From NCBI RefSeq assembly GCF_001423485.1, contig NZ_LMOD01000003.1, forward strand, positions 509,527 to 573,526: a stretch of 64,000 nucleotides of DNA, given 5' to 3'. Below the pieces are notes generated by a model. It made no database searches. It was not told the origin of the DNA and worked only from the letters and a program-made list of their open reading frames with translations. This document shows, piece after piece, positions 1-8,667 of the stretch; position 1 is the stretch's first letter, and the number at the start of each line of letters is the position of its first letter. The translations under genes and the position numbers were made by a program. The stretch comes from Microbacterium sp. Leaf320. Lineage in GTDB: Bacteria; Actinomycetota; Actinomycetes; Actinomycetales; Microbacteriaceae.

Positions 1-218
1 TCGACCGAGGCCGCTACGCGGGTCCGGTCGGATGGGTGGATGCCGCGGGCAACGGCGAGTGGGCGATCGCTCTGCGCTGCGCGCAGTTCTCCCCCGCCTC
101 TTCCGAGATCGCCGTCACGGCCTATGCCGGCGCGGGGATCGTCGCGGGCTCGGACCCCGAGTCCGAGATGCTCGAGACGCGGGTCAAGTTCCGCCCCCTG
201 GTCGACGCCCTCGCCTGA
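1..218 (+). CDS. menF: Isochorismate synthase, C-terminal end (partial)
   Basis: This is the last 71 codons of a gene that begins before the window. Isochorismate synthase converts chorismate to isochorismate, the first committed step of menaquinone synthesis. The visible peptide contains GRYAGPVGW and YAGAGIVAGSDPESE, which match the conserved C-terminal chorismate-binding fold of the MenF/EntC/PabB family. It ends with a stop at 216-218. menD lies 1 kb downstream on the opposite strand, which favours menF over anthranilate or PABA synthase. The assignment to isochorismate rather than another chorismate-utilising enzyme rests on that context. Confidence 0.85.
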   Translation, partial: DRGRYAGPVGWVDAAGNGEWAIALRCAQFSPASSEIAVTAYAGAGIVAGSDPESEMLETRVKFRPLVDALA

Positions 219-338
219 GTCCCGAGGGTCGCTCGCCGCGTTTCGTCTCGGGGCTTCGCTCCTCGCTCAACGACAGGGGCTTCGCTCCTCGCTCAACGAC
301 AGGGGCGCGCTCTTCGCTCAACGACGGGAGACTGCCGC
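219..338. repeat. Intergenic repeat, CTCGCTCAACGA family
   Basis: The gap between menF and the convergent PPK2 gene holds two tandem copies of a 26-bp unit containing CTTCGCTCCTCGCTCAACGA, plus a third degenerate copy ending in TCTTCGCTCAACGACGG. They are preceded by GCGTTTCGTCTCG. The same words recur as a long inverted repeat at 63256-63335, so this is a dispersed intergenic repeat family. No gene is seen here. It may act as a bidirectional terminator, but there is no T-tract. Confidence 0.7.
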
Positions 339-1181
339 TCAGCTCGCTGCGAGACGCGTCTTCTCGGCCTCGACGTCGAAGGTCGCCTCCGGCCACTGCG
401 GGTCGATGCCCTGCAGCGCGTCGAGCAGCAGCTCCTGCACCGCGAGGCGGGCGAACCACTTGCGATTCGCCGGGATCACGTGCCACCGCGCTGCGCTCGT
501 CGACGTGCGCTCGAACACGGTCTGATACGCGGCCATGTAGTCGTCCCACAGCAGCCGCTCGTCGACGTCGCCCGGGTTGTACTTCCAGTACTTGTCCGGT
601 CGCTCGAGTCGCTCCATCAGGCGCGCCTTCTGCTCGTCGGGCGAGATGTGCAGCATGACCTTGATGATGCGGATGCCGGACGCCGCGGCCTCCCCCTCGA
701 ACGCGTTGATCGCGTCGTAGCGGCGCTCGATCTCGTCACCCGGAGCGAGTGAGCGCACCCGACCGATCAGCACGTCCTCATAGTGCGAGCGGTCGAAGAC
801 GCCGATGAACCCCGGTTCGGGCAGACGCGGCGTGACGCGCCAGAGGAAGTCATGGGCGAGCTCTTCATCGGTCGGCGCCTTGAACGCCGAGAGCGCCACC
901 CCCTGCGGGTCGACACCGCCGACGACGTGACGCACGATGCCGCCCTTGCCTGCCGAGTCCATGGCCTGCAGGATCAGCAGGACCGAGTCCTTCGCGACGC
1001 CCACGCGGCTCTCGGCGAACAGTCGCTCCTGCAGCTGGTTGAGTTCGTGCAGGCCCGCCGCGAGATCGCGCGCACCGTCGGCTTTGGCCCCGTGATAGCC
1101 GGGAGTGCTCTCGGGGTCGACGTCCGCGAGACGGAATCCGTCGCCGACCTGCAGGGTCTTGGCCCACTCATGCGCTGTCAT
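339..1181 (-). CDS. Polyphosphate kinase 2 family protein
   Basis: The 280-aa product is a PPK2-family polyphosphate:nucleotide phosphotransferase, which moves phosphate between polyphosphate and nucleoside mono- or diphosphates in the cytoplasm. A Walker-A-like loop MDSAGKGG lies near residues 74-81. The DRSHYEDVLIGRV motif is near 130-142, and the lid segment ERLERPDKYWKYNP is also present. The length matches single-domain PPK2 proteins. An in-frame GTG at 1208 would add nine residues. I prefer ATG at 1181 because conserved similarity begins with TAHEWAKTL and a CAGGAT hexamer lies 6 nt upstream. The gene follows menD by 17-44 bp on the same strand and may be cotranscribed with it. Whether AMP, ADP or GDP is preferred cannot be told. 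Confidence 0.9.
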   Translation of the reverse strand: MTAHEWAKTLQVGDGFRLADVDPESTPGYHGAKADGARDLAAGLHELNQLQERLFAESRVGVAKDSVLLILQAMDSAGKGGIVRHVVGGVDPQGVALSAFKAPTDEELAHDFLWRVTPRLPEPGFIGVFDRSHYEDVLIGRVRSLAPGDEIERRYDAINAFEGEAAASGIRIIKVMLHISPDEQKARLMERLERPDKYWKYNPGDVDERLLWDDYMAAYQTVFERTSTSAARWHVIPANRKWFARLAVQELLLDALQGIDPQWPEATFDVEAEKTRLAAS

Positions 1182-1225
1182 GCGTTCATCCTGCCACTGC
1201 GCGCTCACGCCGTGAGGAGAACAGG

Positions 1226-2890
1226 TCAGCGGGTGAGCGGAACCTCGATCAGCTGGCGTCCGCCGGCGGGGGCGGTCAGCACCTGGTCGAGAGCCGTACG
1301 GGTGGTGACGCGCTGGTACTCCCAGCCGTATGCGAGGGCGATCTTCTCGAGTCGCACGGTGTGCGGCGTGTAGAACGCCCTGTCGAGGTCGGCGCGGTCG
1401 GCCGTCGAGGCCACCTCGAGTCCGTCGAAGATCGTGCCGCCGCCGTCGTTGCCGACGATGACCTGGATGCGCGGTTCGTCCTCATCGGGTGGCAGCAGCA
1501 GCGCGCCGACATCGTGGAGGAACGCGAGATCGCCCAGCAGCACCCGGGTGACTCCGGGAGACCCGCCCGCTTGACTGGCCAGGGCGATACCCGTCGCGGT
1601 GGCGATCGTGCCGTCGATCCCCGCGAGTCCGCGATTGGCGTGCACCGGCACCTTCTTGCCGCCGAGCACCGCATCGGCGACACGGACCAGCCGAGACGAG
1701 CCGAACACGAGGCGGTCATGCGGCCACGTCGCCCGCCAGACGGCGTCGGCGAGGAGTTCGCGGTCGAGAGGTCGGCGCACGGCCGCGAGTTCGGCCTTCA
1801 CGGCATCGCGACGAGCGGTGAAGTCGCTGGAGGCGAGTCCGTCCTGGTCGGGCGCGCGCTCGCTGAGGTCGACGGTGTGAGCTGCGGATGCCGTGAGCCA
1901 GGCGCCGAGCCACTCGCGGTCTGCGGCGCCGGGGGCGACGGAGAGGGATGCCGCGGGGGTCGTGCGTCCGTTGAGGTTCAGCGCCTCGCCGCCACGGCGG
2001 ACCGCGATCACGTCGACATCGGCGCGCGACAGAAGCCGGGTCACCTCACGACTGAGCGTCGGATGCCCGAGCACGACCGCCCGCTCGATGCGCCCCCCGA
2101 GGTCGTCGTCGCTCAGCAGCGCGCGGTACCCGTGCACGATCTGACGCCCGAAGCGGGCGCCGCTGACGATCTCGGCGATCAGCGGCCACGATCCTGCGTG
2201 AGCGATCTCCTCGGCGTCCGGACCCGCGTCCGCGCCGGCGATCACGACGGTTCGCGGGCCGCGATCGAGAACGAAAGACTCGGCGACACGAGCCGTCGGT
2301 GCGTCACCGGGGGTGATCTCGAGAGCGGGGATCTCGCCCGAGAGCGGTTCGCGAGAGGGCAGGTTCAGATGCACGGGGCCGGCGACTCCGGGCAGACCGT
2401 GTGCGGCATCCGCACCCAGCGCCGCCGCGACGGCGCGCGAGGCGAGACCCGACCAGTCGCCGTCGCCGGGCACGGGTGCGTCGTTCTGCTCGCGCACCCA
2501 GGCGCCGAACAGGCCGGGCTGGATGGTCGCCTGGTTCGCGCCGACGCCCCGGAGCTCGGGCGGACGGTCGGCGGTCAGCAGCAGCAGCGGCACCCCGGAA
2601 TGGAAGGCCTCCATCGCGGCGGGCAGCAGATTCGCGGCCGCCGTGCCCGAGGTGCAGAGGACTGCCGTCGGGACGCCGGTCTCACGCGAGAGACCGAGGG
2701 CGGTGAATCCTGCGACGCGCTCGTCGATGCGCACGTGCACCCGCAGGTGCCCCTGGTTCGCGGCATGCACCGCGGCGAGCGCGAGCGCCTGGGAGCGGGA
2801 GCCGGGTGAGAGCACGAGATCGCGCACTCCGTGGGCGATGAGGTCGGCGATCAGGGATGCCGCGGCATGCATCGCCGGCGATGCCGTCAC
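1226..2890 (-). CDS. menD: 2-succinyl-5-enolpyruvyl-6-hydroxy-3-cyclohexene-1-carboxylate synthase
   Basis: MenD is the thiamine-diphosphate enzyme that condenses isochorismate with 2-oxoglutarate-derived succinic semialdehyde in menaquinone synthesis. The 554-aa product has the TPP-family N-terminal signature DLVLSPGSRSQ and the RVHVRIDERVAGFTALG glutamate region. The GTAAANLLPA segment and a C-terminal TPP-binding region (NRGLAGIDGTIATATG, VGNDGGGTIFDGL) are also typical. Its length is normal. The GTG start at 2890 overlaps the stop of the upstream membrane-protein gene by 4 bp (GTGA), which suggests translational coupling. menF lies just downstream in convergent orientation. Confidence 0.96.
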   Translation of the reverse strand: MTASPAMHAAASLIADLIAHGVRDLVLSPGSRSQALALAAVHAANQGHLRVHVRIDERVAGFTALGLSRETGVPTAVLCTSGTAAANLLPAAMEAFHSGVPLLLLTADRPPELRGVGANQATIQPGLFGAWVREQNDAPVPGDGDWSGLASRAVAAALGADAAHGLPGVAGPVHLNLPSREPLSGEIPALEITPGDAPTARVAESFVLDRGPRTVVIAGADAGPDAEEIAHAGSWPLIAEIVSGARFGRQIVHGYRALLSDDDLGGRIERAVVLGHPTLSREVTRLLSRADVDVIAVRRGGEALNLNGRTTPAASLSVAPGAADREWLGAWLTASAAHTVDLSERAPDQDGLASSDFTARRDAVKAELAAVRRPLDRELLADAVWRATWPHDRLVFGSSRLVRVADAVLGGKKVPVHANRGLAGIDGTIATATGIALASQAGGSPGVTRVLLGDLAFLHDVGALLLPPDEDEPRIQVIVGNDGGGTIFDGLEVASTADRADLDRAFYTPHTVRLEKIALAYGWEYQRVTTRTALDQVLTAPAGGRQLIEVPLTR

Positions 2891-3285
2891 GGACGCGTGT
2901 CCGGCGCTGTGCCGTCGGGCGCTGTGCCGTCGGGTGCAGGGCCGTCGGGTGCAGCGCCGTCGTCGGTCTCGTCCTCGAGCCGCGCGAGCTCCTCTTCGAG
3001 GCGGCGGATGCGGGCATCCTGCTCGGTCTTGCTGATGCTGCGGAGGAACTGGGGGTCGTCGTCAGGAGCGACGATGCGGATCTCCCCGCCGTTGTCGTTC
3101 GCACGGCGGCGGCCGATCGTGAACCAGAGGATCCCGCCGATGACCGGGACGAGGATGACGATGACGATCCAGATCGCCTTACGCACTCCGCGGTGCCTCG
3201 TCGGCGGCTGGACGGCGCAGTCGACGATGCTGTACACCCAGAAGATGGCTGCCAGGAACCCGCCTACGATCAACAGTCTCGCCAC
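2887..3285 (-). CDS. PLDc_N-domain membrane protein
   Basis: This 132-aa protein has two N-terminal membrane segments (about residues 1-20 and 35-57) around VYSIVDCAVQPPTRHRGVRK, the pattern of the phospholipase_D-nuclease N-terminal (PLDc_N) family. A charged helix (ISKTEQDARIRRLEEELARLE) follows. The C-terminus is an imperfect four-fold PDG-T/P-AP repeat. No catalytic HKD motif is present, so this is only the membrane-anchor module and its function is unknown. It overlaps menD by 4 bp. The GTG start sits 6 nt after a TACACT hexamer (3292-3297, minus strand), which suggests a leaderless transcript carrying this gene and menD. Confidence 0.8.
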   Translation of the reverse strand: MARLLIVGGFLAAIFWVYSIVDCAVQPPTRHRGVRKAIWIVIVILVPVIGGILWFTIGRRRANDNGGEIRIVAPDDDPQFLRSISKTEQDARIRRLEEELARLEDETDDGAAPDGPAPDGTAPDGTAPDTRP

Positions 3286-3385
3286 CCCTCCAGTGTAGGC
3301 GGGTGAACGGGAGGTGGATCGGCCGCGGCGGCATGACGGAGGCTCAGATCGTGTTCCGACACCCGATTGTTAGACTGCGCGGATC

Positions 3386-3808
3386 ATGTCCACCCCGTCG
3401 ATGCGCCTGCGACAGCACGGCCCCGAGCGGGTGCTGATCCTGCGGATCGCTCTCGCCCTCGGCCTCGCTCTGCTGCTGGTCATCGGCGCGTGGTCGACAT
3501 CGCACGGCAAGGCCGATGCGCATGCCGCACTGTGCCTCGCGCCCGGGGTCTCCGCGGCCTCGGCCTCCGTCCATCACGACGGCGGGGTCACGGTCGTCGA
3601 CGCGGTGTCGTCGGACACCGGCACAGCCGTCGTCGCCGCGCTGTGCTGCATCCTTCTCGTGTTCGTGCTTCTGTTCCTGCGCTTCGGTCGCGCCGCGCGC
3701 CTCCTCGTGAGGAGCCGCGGGCTCCTGACCGCCGCTCCGACCCGCGCCGGCCCTCGCCTGTACGTCCCCGCTCTCACGCTCACTCAGCTCTCCCTCTCGC
3801 GCACCTGA
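3386..3808 (+). CDS. Small membrane protein, possibly DUF6153 family
   Basis: The 140-aa product has a signal-like or membrane segment at about residues 18-38 (ILRIALALGLALLLVIGAWS). A His-containing external loop (ASASVHHDGGVTVVDAV) follows, then a second membrane helix at about 80-100 and a basic tail. Overall shape resembles the actinobacterial DUF6153 family, but this is recognition from memory. It precedes the DsbA-like gene by 81 bp on the same strand, so a role in extracytoplasmic redox or metal handling is possible. A TAGACT hexamer lies at 3371-3376. Confidence 0.65.
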   Translation: MSTPSMRLRQHGPERVLILRIALALGLALLLVIGAWSTSHGKADAHAALCLAPGVSAASASVHHDGGVTVVDAVSSDTGTAVVAALCCILLVFVLLFLRFGRAARLLVRSRGLLTAAPTRAGPRLYVPALTLTQLSLSRT

Positions 3809-3889
3809 ATCAGGCACGCCGCCGTTCGGCGACCCCGGCCGCACCGCGGCACCCTCACCCCTGCCTGATATCACCCGTTGGAGTACCCC

Positions 3890-4543
3890 ATGAAGAGCCC
3901 TGTCAAGGCGACCCTGATCGCCATCGCCACAGCCATCGTCCTCGCGATCGTCGGCATCGCCTACGCCATGTCGCAGCGCGCCGACGAGCCGGCTCCCCCT
4001 GAGGGCGAGAAGCTGCAGACCGTGCGCACCGACTCGCACGTGCTCGACGAGGGAGGCGCGGATGCTGTGATCGTCGTCGAGTTCCTCGACTTCGAGTGCG
4101 AGGCCTGCGGCGCGTTCTATCCGATCGTCGAAGACCTGCGGGAGCAGTACGCCGGTGACATCACCTACGTCGTGCGGTACTTCCCGCTGCCGGGTCACAT
4201 CAACTCGACCCAGGCCGCACTCGCTGCCGAGGCCGCCGCGCAGCAGGACCGGTTCGAGGACATGTATCACCGCCTGTTCGAGACGCAGTCGCAGTGGGGC
4301 GAGCAGTCGCAGGAGACGCCCGAGGTGTTCCGCGGATTCGCCGCAGACCTCGGACTCGACATGGCGGCGTACGACGCGGCGGTCGCCGACCCCGCCACCC
4401 TCGCGCGCGTTCAGGCCGACAAGAACGACGGCGAAGCCCTCGGCGTGCGCAGCACCCCCAGCTTCTTCATCGACGGCGAGCCCGTCGTGCTGGAAGCCTG
4501 GGGCGACCTCGAGGCTGCCATCGAGAAGGCCGTGAACGAATGA
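3890..4543 (+). CDS. Membrane-anchored DsbA-family thiol oxidoreductase
   Basis: The 217-aa protein has an N-terminal membrane anchor (ATLIAIATAIVLAIVGIAYAM) and a DsbA/thioredoxin-fold domain. The redox motif CEAC sits in FLDFECEACGAFYP. The cis-proline region RSTPSFFIDGEPV is present near the C-terminus. It probably oxidises or isomerises disulfides in exported proteins. The ATG at 3890 has GGAG 6 nt upstream and is preferred over a TTG at 3878. It lies downstream of a small membrane protein that may be its partner. No VKOR or DsbB-like reoxidant is seen in the window. Confidence 0.88.
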   Translation: MKSPVKATLIAIATAIVLAIVGIAYAMSQRADEPAPPEGEKLQTVRTDSHVLDEGGADAVIVVEFLDFECEACGAFYPIVEDLREQYAGDITYVVRYFPLPGHINSTQAALAAEAAAQQDRFEDMYHRLFETQSQWGEQSQETPEVFRGFAADLGLDMAAYDAAVADPATLARVQADKNDGEALGVRSTPSFFIDGEPVVLEAWGDLEAAIEKAVNE

Positions 4544-4564
4544 TCTGCCGAGCCCGCCCCGGGA

Positions 4565-5617
4565 TCAGTCGCTGTCGAGGCGCAGGACGCGGTCGTCCCC
4601 GGGCGAGGGGCTGCCGCGTCCGTCGGTGTTGTTCGTGAGGACCCAGGTCGCACCGTCCGGACCTGTGACCACGTCGCGCAGGCGGCCCAGCTCGCCCACG
4701 AACTGCTCGGTGCTGGTCGTCAGATCGTCGAGCGGTACGACGCGCAGGCGCTCGCCGCGGAGGTTCGCGATGAGGATGTCGGATCCGGTGACCGCGATGC
4801 CGCTCGGGCTCGCATCGTCCGGCGACCACTGCTGCACGGGGTCGATGAAGTCGTCATCGTCGGCGATCCCCTCGGCGTCGGGCCAGCCGTAGTTGCCGCC
4901 GGATTCGATCACGTTGAGCTCGTCCCAGGTGTCCTGTCCGAACTCGCTCGCGTACATCGCGCCTTCCGCATCCCAGGCGATGCCCTGCGGATTGCGGTGC
5001 CCGTAGCTGTAGACGGGCGAGTCGTCGAAGGGATTGTCGTCGGGGATGCCTCCCTCGGGGGCGAGTCGCAGGATCTTGCCAGACAGGGCATCGATGTCCT
5101 GGGCGCTGTCGCGGTCACCCGCGTCACCGGTCGAGACATACAGCATCCCGTCCGGTCCGAAGGCGATGCGTCCGCCGTTGTGGTTGCCCGCCGCCGGGAT
5201 GCCGTCGATCACCGTCGTCGGCTCGCCGAGCGAGAGATCCCCCGCCTCCCCGGTGATCTCTCGCCGCTCCACACGGTTCTCGTCATCAGCGGTGAAGTAG
5301 GTGAACAGCTCGCCCTCGTGCACCGCGAGTCCGAGCAGCCCGCCCTCGCCGGCGGGTGCGACACCGTCGATCACGGCGACCTCCCGGGTCTCGCCGTCGT
5401 CGGCGATCTCGAGCACCCGCGCGCTGTCACGCTCGCTCACCAGCGCGACGCCGTCGTGGAATGCGATCGACCAGGGTGCGTCGAGCCCTTCGACGACGGA
5501 TTCGGTCGTCGGTGCCGAGACCGAGGCCGGCTCGGCCGCGCACGAGGCGACGATCAGAGCGACCGCGGATGCCGCGACGACAGCAGTCGACGCGCGGAGT
5601 GCGGATTTCGCGAGCAT
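4565..5617 (-). CDS. Glucose/sorbosone dehydrogenase-family lipoprotein
   Basis: This 350-aa product is a soluble-type PQQ sugar dehydrogenase (GSDH) beta-propeller. A lipoprotein signal ends in VALIVASCAA, which places the mature protein outside the membrane. Propeller hallmarks include GLDAPWSIAF, EGGLLGLAVH, AAGNHNGGRIAFGPDGMLY, YGHRNPQGIAWD and ESGGNYGWPDAEG. Family members oxidise aldoses using PQQ. Whether this one binds PQQ is not shown, and many actinobacterial homologues have an unknown substrate. The start was moved to ATG 5617 because the reading frame upstream lacks a signal peptide and the lipobox then sits at residues 25-28. It is convergent with the DsbA-like gene, with only 21 bp between. 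Confidence 0.88.
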   Translation of the reverse strand: MLAKSALRASTAVVAASAVALIVASCAAEPASVSAPTTESVVEGLDAPWSIAFHDGVALVSERDSARVLEIADDGETREVAVIDGVAPAGEGGLLGLAVHEGELFTYFTADDENRVERREITGEAGDLSLGEPTTVIDGIPAAGNHNGGRIAFGPDGMLYVSTGDAGDRDSAQDIDALSGKILRLAPEGGIPDDNPFDDSPVYSYGHRNPQGIAWDAEGAMYASEFGQDTWDELNVIESGGNYGWPDAEGIADDDDFIDPVQQWSPDDASPSGIAVTGSDILIANLRGERLRVVPLDDLTTSTEQFVGELGRLRDVVTGPDGATWVLTNNTDGRGSPSPGDDRVLRLDSD

Positions 5618-5718
5618 GCCTCCATCCAACGCGGTATCGACGTCGAGCGACAGCCTCGGCCCGAGAACCCCCACAGAACCCGTATCGGCGAGCCCGGATG
5701 CAGGAGCACAATACCGAT

Positions 5719-6471
5719 ATGAGCGAGGGCTCTTCTCTGGAGCAGCCTGTGCCGGGCGAGGGGACGGCACCGGCATCCGATGACGAGGTCGCGCCGCCGC
5801 CGAGCGAATCGGACGCGGCGCTGGGACGTCGTGCGCAGCTGCTCGCCACCGAGCACTGGGGCCTGCTCGCCGCGCGCAGCACCGCGCAGAGCGAGGTGCT
5901 CACCCGGATCACGATCTTCCTGACTCTGGTCTCGGCCGGCCTCGTGACGATCGGTCTTCTGGGTCAGGCCTCCGACTTCGGCGGCTGGTTCGGCGGTGCC
6001 TCGCTCGCCATCCTCGCGTTCCTCGCGCTCATCGGCTTCATGACGCAGGTGCGGGTGATGAACGTCTCGGAAGAGGACATGATGTACGTCGTCGCGATGA
6101 ACCGCATCCGCGGTGCGTACGTCGACATCGACCCGCACGTCGAAGAGGTGTTTCTCGCCTCGCCGTACGACGACCTTCCGGGCATGAAGAGGACGTACTC
6201 GTTCCTGCGGCCTCGCAGCGTCAGCATCCTTCTCGGAAGCTCGGTCATGCTGCTGATCGTCGTGAACGCGTGCGTGGTGGGGCTGTTGGTCGGCTCGGCG
6301 ATCATCGCCGGCGGGGGCTCCTTCGCCTGGGCGATCGCGCTCGGGATCATCGCGGGGCTGCTCTTCGCGGCGGGCTTCATGATCTTCGGCGGCGTCGGCT
6401 TCCGGTGGGCGTGGAGCCACTACTCCGCTCGTCGCCCCACTCCGGAAAGCGCGTCGTCCTCGCTACGCTGA
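5719..6471 (+). CDS. Conserved membrane protein of unknown function
   Basis: The 250-aa product has a polar N-terminal tail of about 50 residues. Four predicted membrane helices follow in two pairs (TIFLTLVSAGLVTIGLL, GASLAILAFLALIGFM, and two C-terminal helices around LLIVVNACVVGLLVG and IIAGLLFAAGFMIFG). A cytosolic loop with VMNVSEEDMMYVVAMNRIRG lies between the pairs. I do not recognise a functional family. It ends 4 bp before the next gene, with which it may be cotranscribed, although that gene also carries its own -10 hexamer. A CACAAT hexamer lies 6 nt before this ATG. Confidence 0.75.
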   Translation: MSEGSSLEQPVPGEGTAPASDDEVAPPPSESDAALGRRAQLLATEHWGLLAARSTAQSEVLTRITIFLTLVSAGLVTIGLLGQASDFGGWFGGASLAILAFLALIGFMTQVRVMNVSEEDMMYVVAMNRIRGAYVDIDPHVEEVFLASPYDDLPGMKRTYSFLRPRSVSILLGSSVMLLIVVNACVVGLLVGSAIIAGGGSFAWAIALGIIAGLLFAAGFMIFGGVGFRWAWSHYSARRPTPESASSSLR

Positions 6472-6475
6472 GCGC

Positions 6476-8548
6476 ATGACCGAGGCGCGAATCCCCACGC
6501 ATCCCGTCCTCGCCGTGGTCCGGCGAATCCCCGCGACGCTCACGATGGTCGCGCTGATACTCGTCGTCGGCGTGGCGTGGCAGGGACTGTGGCGCCCGTT
6601 CGAAGACACGCCGCTGTTCTCGACCGTGGCCTACGGGCTGCCGAACTTCCTCGACGGCAAGTGGTGGACGCCCCTCACCGGGACGTTCTTCGTCAACACA
6701 CCCTGGGTCTACCTCTTCACGATCTCGGGTTTCTGGGGCATGGCGTACCTAGAGTTCCGTCGAGGATCCCGCGTCGCACTCGCCTACTACTGGGTGGGTC
6801 AGCTCTTCGCGATGTTCGCGACCGCTCTGGTGCTCGCCTTCGCGTCGCAGCTGCCGTGGGCGTGGGCCGAGGCTCAGGCTCAGGCGCTCGACGTCGGAGC
6901 ATCCGGCGGCACCATGGCGTGCATCGCGGCCGCCGTCGGGCTGTTCCGCCCGCCGTGGCGCGTGCGAGGCTGGCTCATCCTGCTCGGGTTCGTCTTCATC
7001 GCGATGCTGTTCTGGGGCGCACTCGCCGACCTCGAGCACCTGCTCGCGGTGCTGCTGATCCTGTTCGCCGACCGCACTCTGCGCGTGCAGCGGACCACGG
7101 TGCGCGAACAGCGGCTCATCGCGGTCATCGCGCTGCTGGTGCTGGGGGCCGTCGAGATCATCACGACGCTGGTGGCGACCGATGGACCGTTCGGCCCGAC
7201 CGAGCCGGCATCCGGCGGATTCATCGATCTGGCGATCGACCTCGTCGTGATCGTCGTGCTCATGAACGGGCTTCTGCGGGGCCGCCACTGGTCGTGGGTG
7301 CTCGTGATCCTGCTCGGCCTGTTCAACATCCTGATCGCGGCACTCGTGCTGACGCTCATCACCGTCTTCTCGCAGGCCCAGGTCGACCTGCGGTGGGACG
7401 GCGAGACCGAGCTCTCCCTCGCCAACGGCTTCCTCTGGATGGTCCTGCTCGTCTATCTGATCGCCGTGCGCCGGGCCTTCCGAGCGAAGCGCAAGTCGCC
7501 CCTCGGCATCCAGCCGGCCCCCTCGGTCGACGACGTGAAGACCGAACTGCGCGCCCACGGTGGCGGCACTCTGTCGTGGATGACGACCTGGGAGGGCAAC
7601 AGCTACGCGCGCAGCGCCGCGGGGATCGTGGCGTATCAGCGACGGGCCGGCGTCGCTCTCGCGCTCGCGGACCCGATCGGCCCGACGGATGCTCGCGCAG
7701 ATGCGGTCGCGGACTTCATCCGCACGGCGGAGAACGCGGGCCTCGTGCCCTGCTTCTTCAGCGCGGACGACGCCACCCGTCAGGCTGTGCCGTCGACGTG
7801 GCGGAGCATCGTCGTCGCGGACGACACGATCGTCGACCTGCCCGGGCTCGAGTTCACGGGCAAGCGCTGGAACTCGGTGCGGACATCCCTCAACCGCGCG
7901 GGTCGTGACGCGATGACGTTCAGGATGACGCACCTGAAGTCCGAGCCGTGGGGCGTGCAGCAGCAGCTGCGGGCGATCTCGGAGGCGTGGGTCGGCGACA
8001 AAGACCTCCCCGAGATGCGCTTCACGCTCGGAACGCTCGAGGAGGCGGAGGATCCGGAGGTGCGGCTCGCGCTGGCGATCGCCCCGAACGGCGATGTCGA
8101 CGGGTTCTTGTCGTGGCTTCCCGTCTACGGCGAGGGCGGCACCGTGCGCGGGTGGACGCTCGACCTCATGCGTCGGCGGGAGGGCGGCTTCGCCCCGGTG
8201 ATGGAGTATCTGATCGGCTCATCCGCGCGGCAGTTCTCGGAGGAGGGTGCCGAGATCATGTCGCTCTCGGGGGCACCCCTCGCTCACGACTATCCGCCGG
8301 ATGCCGGCATGATCGCCGCGCTGAGCGATCGTCTCGCCGAAGCGCTCGAGCCCGTCTACGGGTTCGGATCGCTGCACCGGTTCAAGCAGAAGTTCCACCC
8401 CCGCTACGAGACCATGTACCTGCTGTTCCGCGACGAGGCCGACCTCGCAGCGATCGGCACGGCCCTGACCCGGGCGTTCCTGCCGGATGCGACGCTGCGG
8501 CAGTTCGCGGGTGCGGGACTCGAACTGGTGCGAGGCAACAAGGACTGA
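6476..8548 (+). CDS. Rhomboid-like membrane domain fused to DUF2156 (MprF-like aminoacyl transferase)
   Basis: The 690-aa protein has two parts. Residues 1-200 resemble a rhomboid: WWTPLTGTFFV near 63-73, a GASG motif at 141-144 (candidate Ser143) and a histidine in LEHLLAV (His188). Several more membrane helices follow to about residue 335. The C-terminal 350 residues are a DUF2156/phosphatidylglycerol lysyltransferase-type GNAT domain (TWEGNSYARSAAGIVAYQRR, GKRWNSVRTSLNRAGRD, LHRFKQKFHPRYETMYL). MprF-type enzymes transfer an aminoacyl group from tRNA to membrane lipid, altering charge and peptide resistance. A TACGCT hexamer lies 6 nt before ATG, so the message is probably leaderless. Neither protease nor transferase activity is proven. 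Confidence 0.85.
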   Translation: MTEARIPTHPVLAVVRRIPATLTMVALILVVGVAWQGLWRPFEDTPLFSTVAYGLPNFLDGKWWTPLTGTFFVNTPWVYLFTISGFWGMAYLEFRRGSRVALAYYWVGQLFAMFATALVLAFASQLPWAWAEAQAQALDVGASGGTMACIAAAVGLFRPPWRVRGWLILLGFVFIAMLFWGALADLEHLLAVLLILFADRTLRVQRTTVREQRLIAVIALLVLGAVEIITTLVATDGPFGPTEPASGGFIDLAIDLVVIVVLMNGLLRGRHWSWVLVILLGLFNILIAALVLTLITVFSQAQVDLRWDGETELSLANGFLWMVLLVYLIAVRRAFRAKRKSPLGIQPAPSVDDVKTELRAHGGGTLSWMTTWEGNSYARSAAGIVAYQRRAGVALALADPIGPTDARADAVADFIRTAENAGLVPCFFSADDATRQAVPSTWRSIVVADDTIVDLPGLEFTGKRWNSVRTSLNRAGRDAMTFRMTHLKSEPWGVQQQLRAISEAWVGDKDLPEMRFTLGTLEEAEDPEVRLALAIAPNGDVDGFLSWLPVYGEGGTVRGWTLDLMRRREGGFAPVMEYLIGSSARQFSEEGAEIMSLSGAPLAHDYPPDAGMIAALSDRLAEALEPVYGFGSLHRFKQKFHPRYETMYLLFRDEADLAAIGTALTRAFLPDATLRQFAGAGLELVRGNKD

Positions 8549-8667
8549 TCGGCCCGGGCCGACCCGACTCGAACCAGCCGGTGCAAGCTCACCCACAAGG
8601 GGTGATCTGGGGTGCGCGGATCGCCTCGCACAGCCAGGATGAAGTCACCGTCGAGGAAGGACCCACG

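Noticed and set aside
8589..8605. TCACCC/GGGTGA repeat as a defined operator
   Set aside because: Arms are short, no regulator gene is adjacent and the match is not rare in GC-rich sequence. Noted only in the DUF1254 entry.
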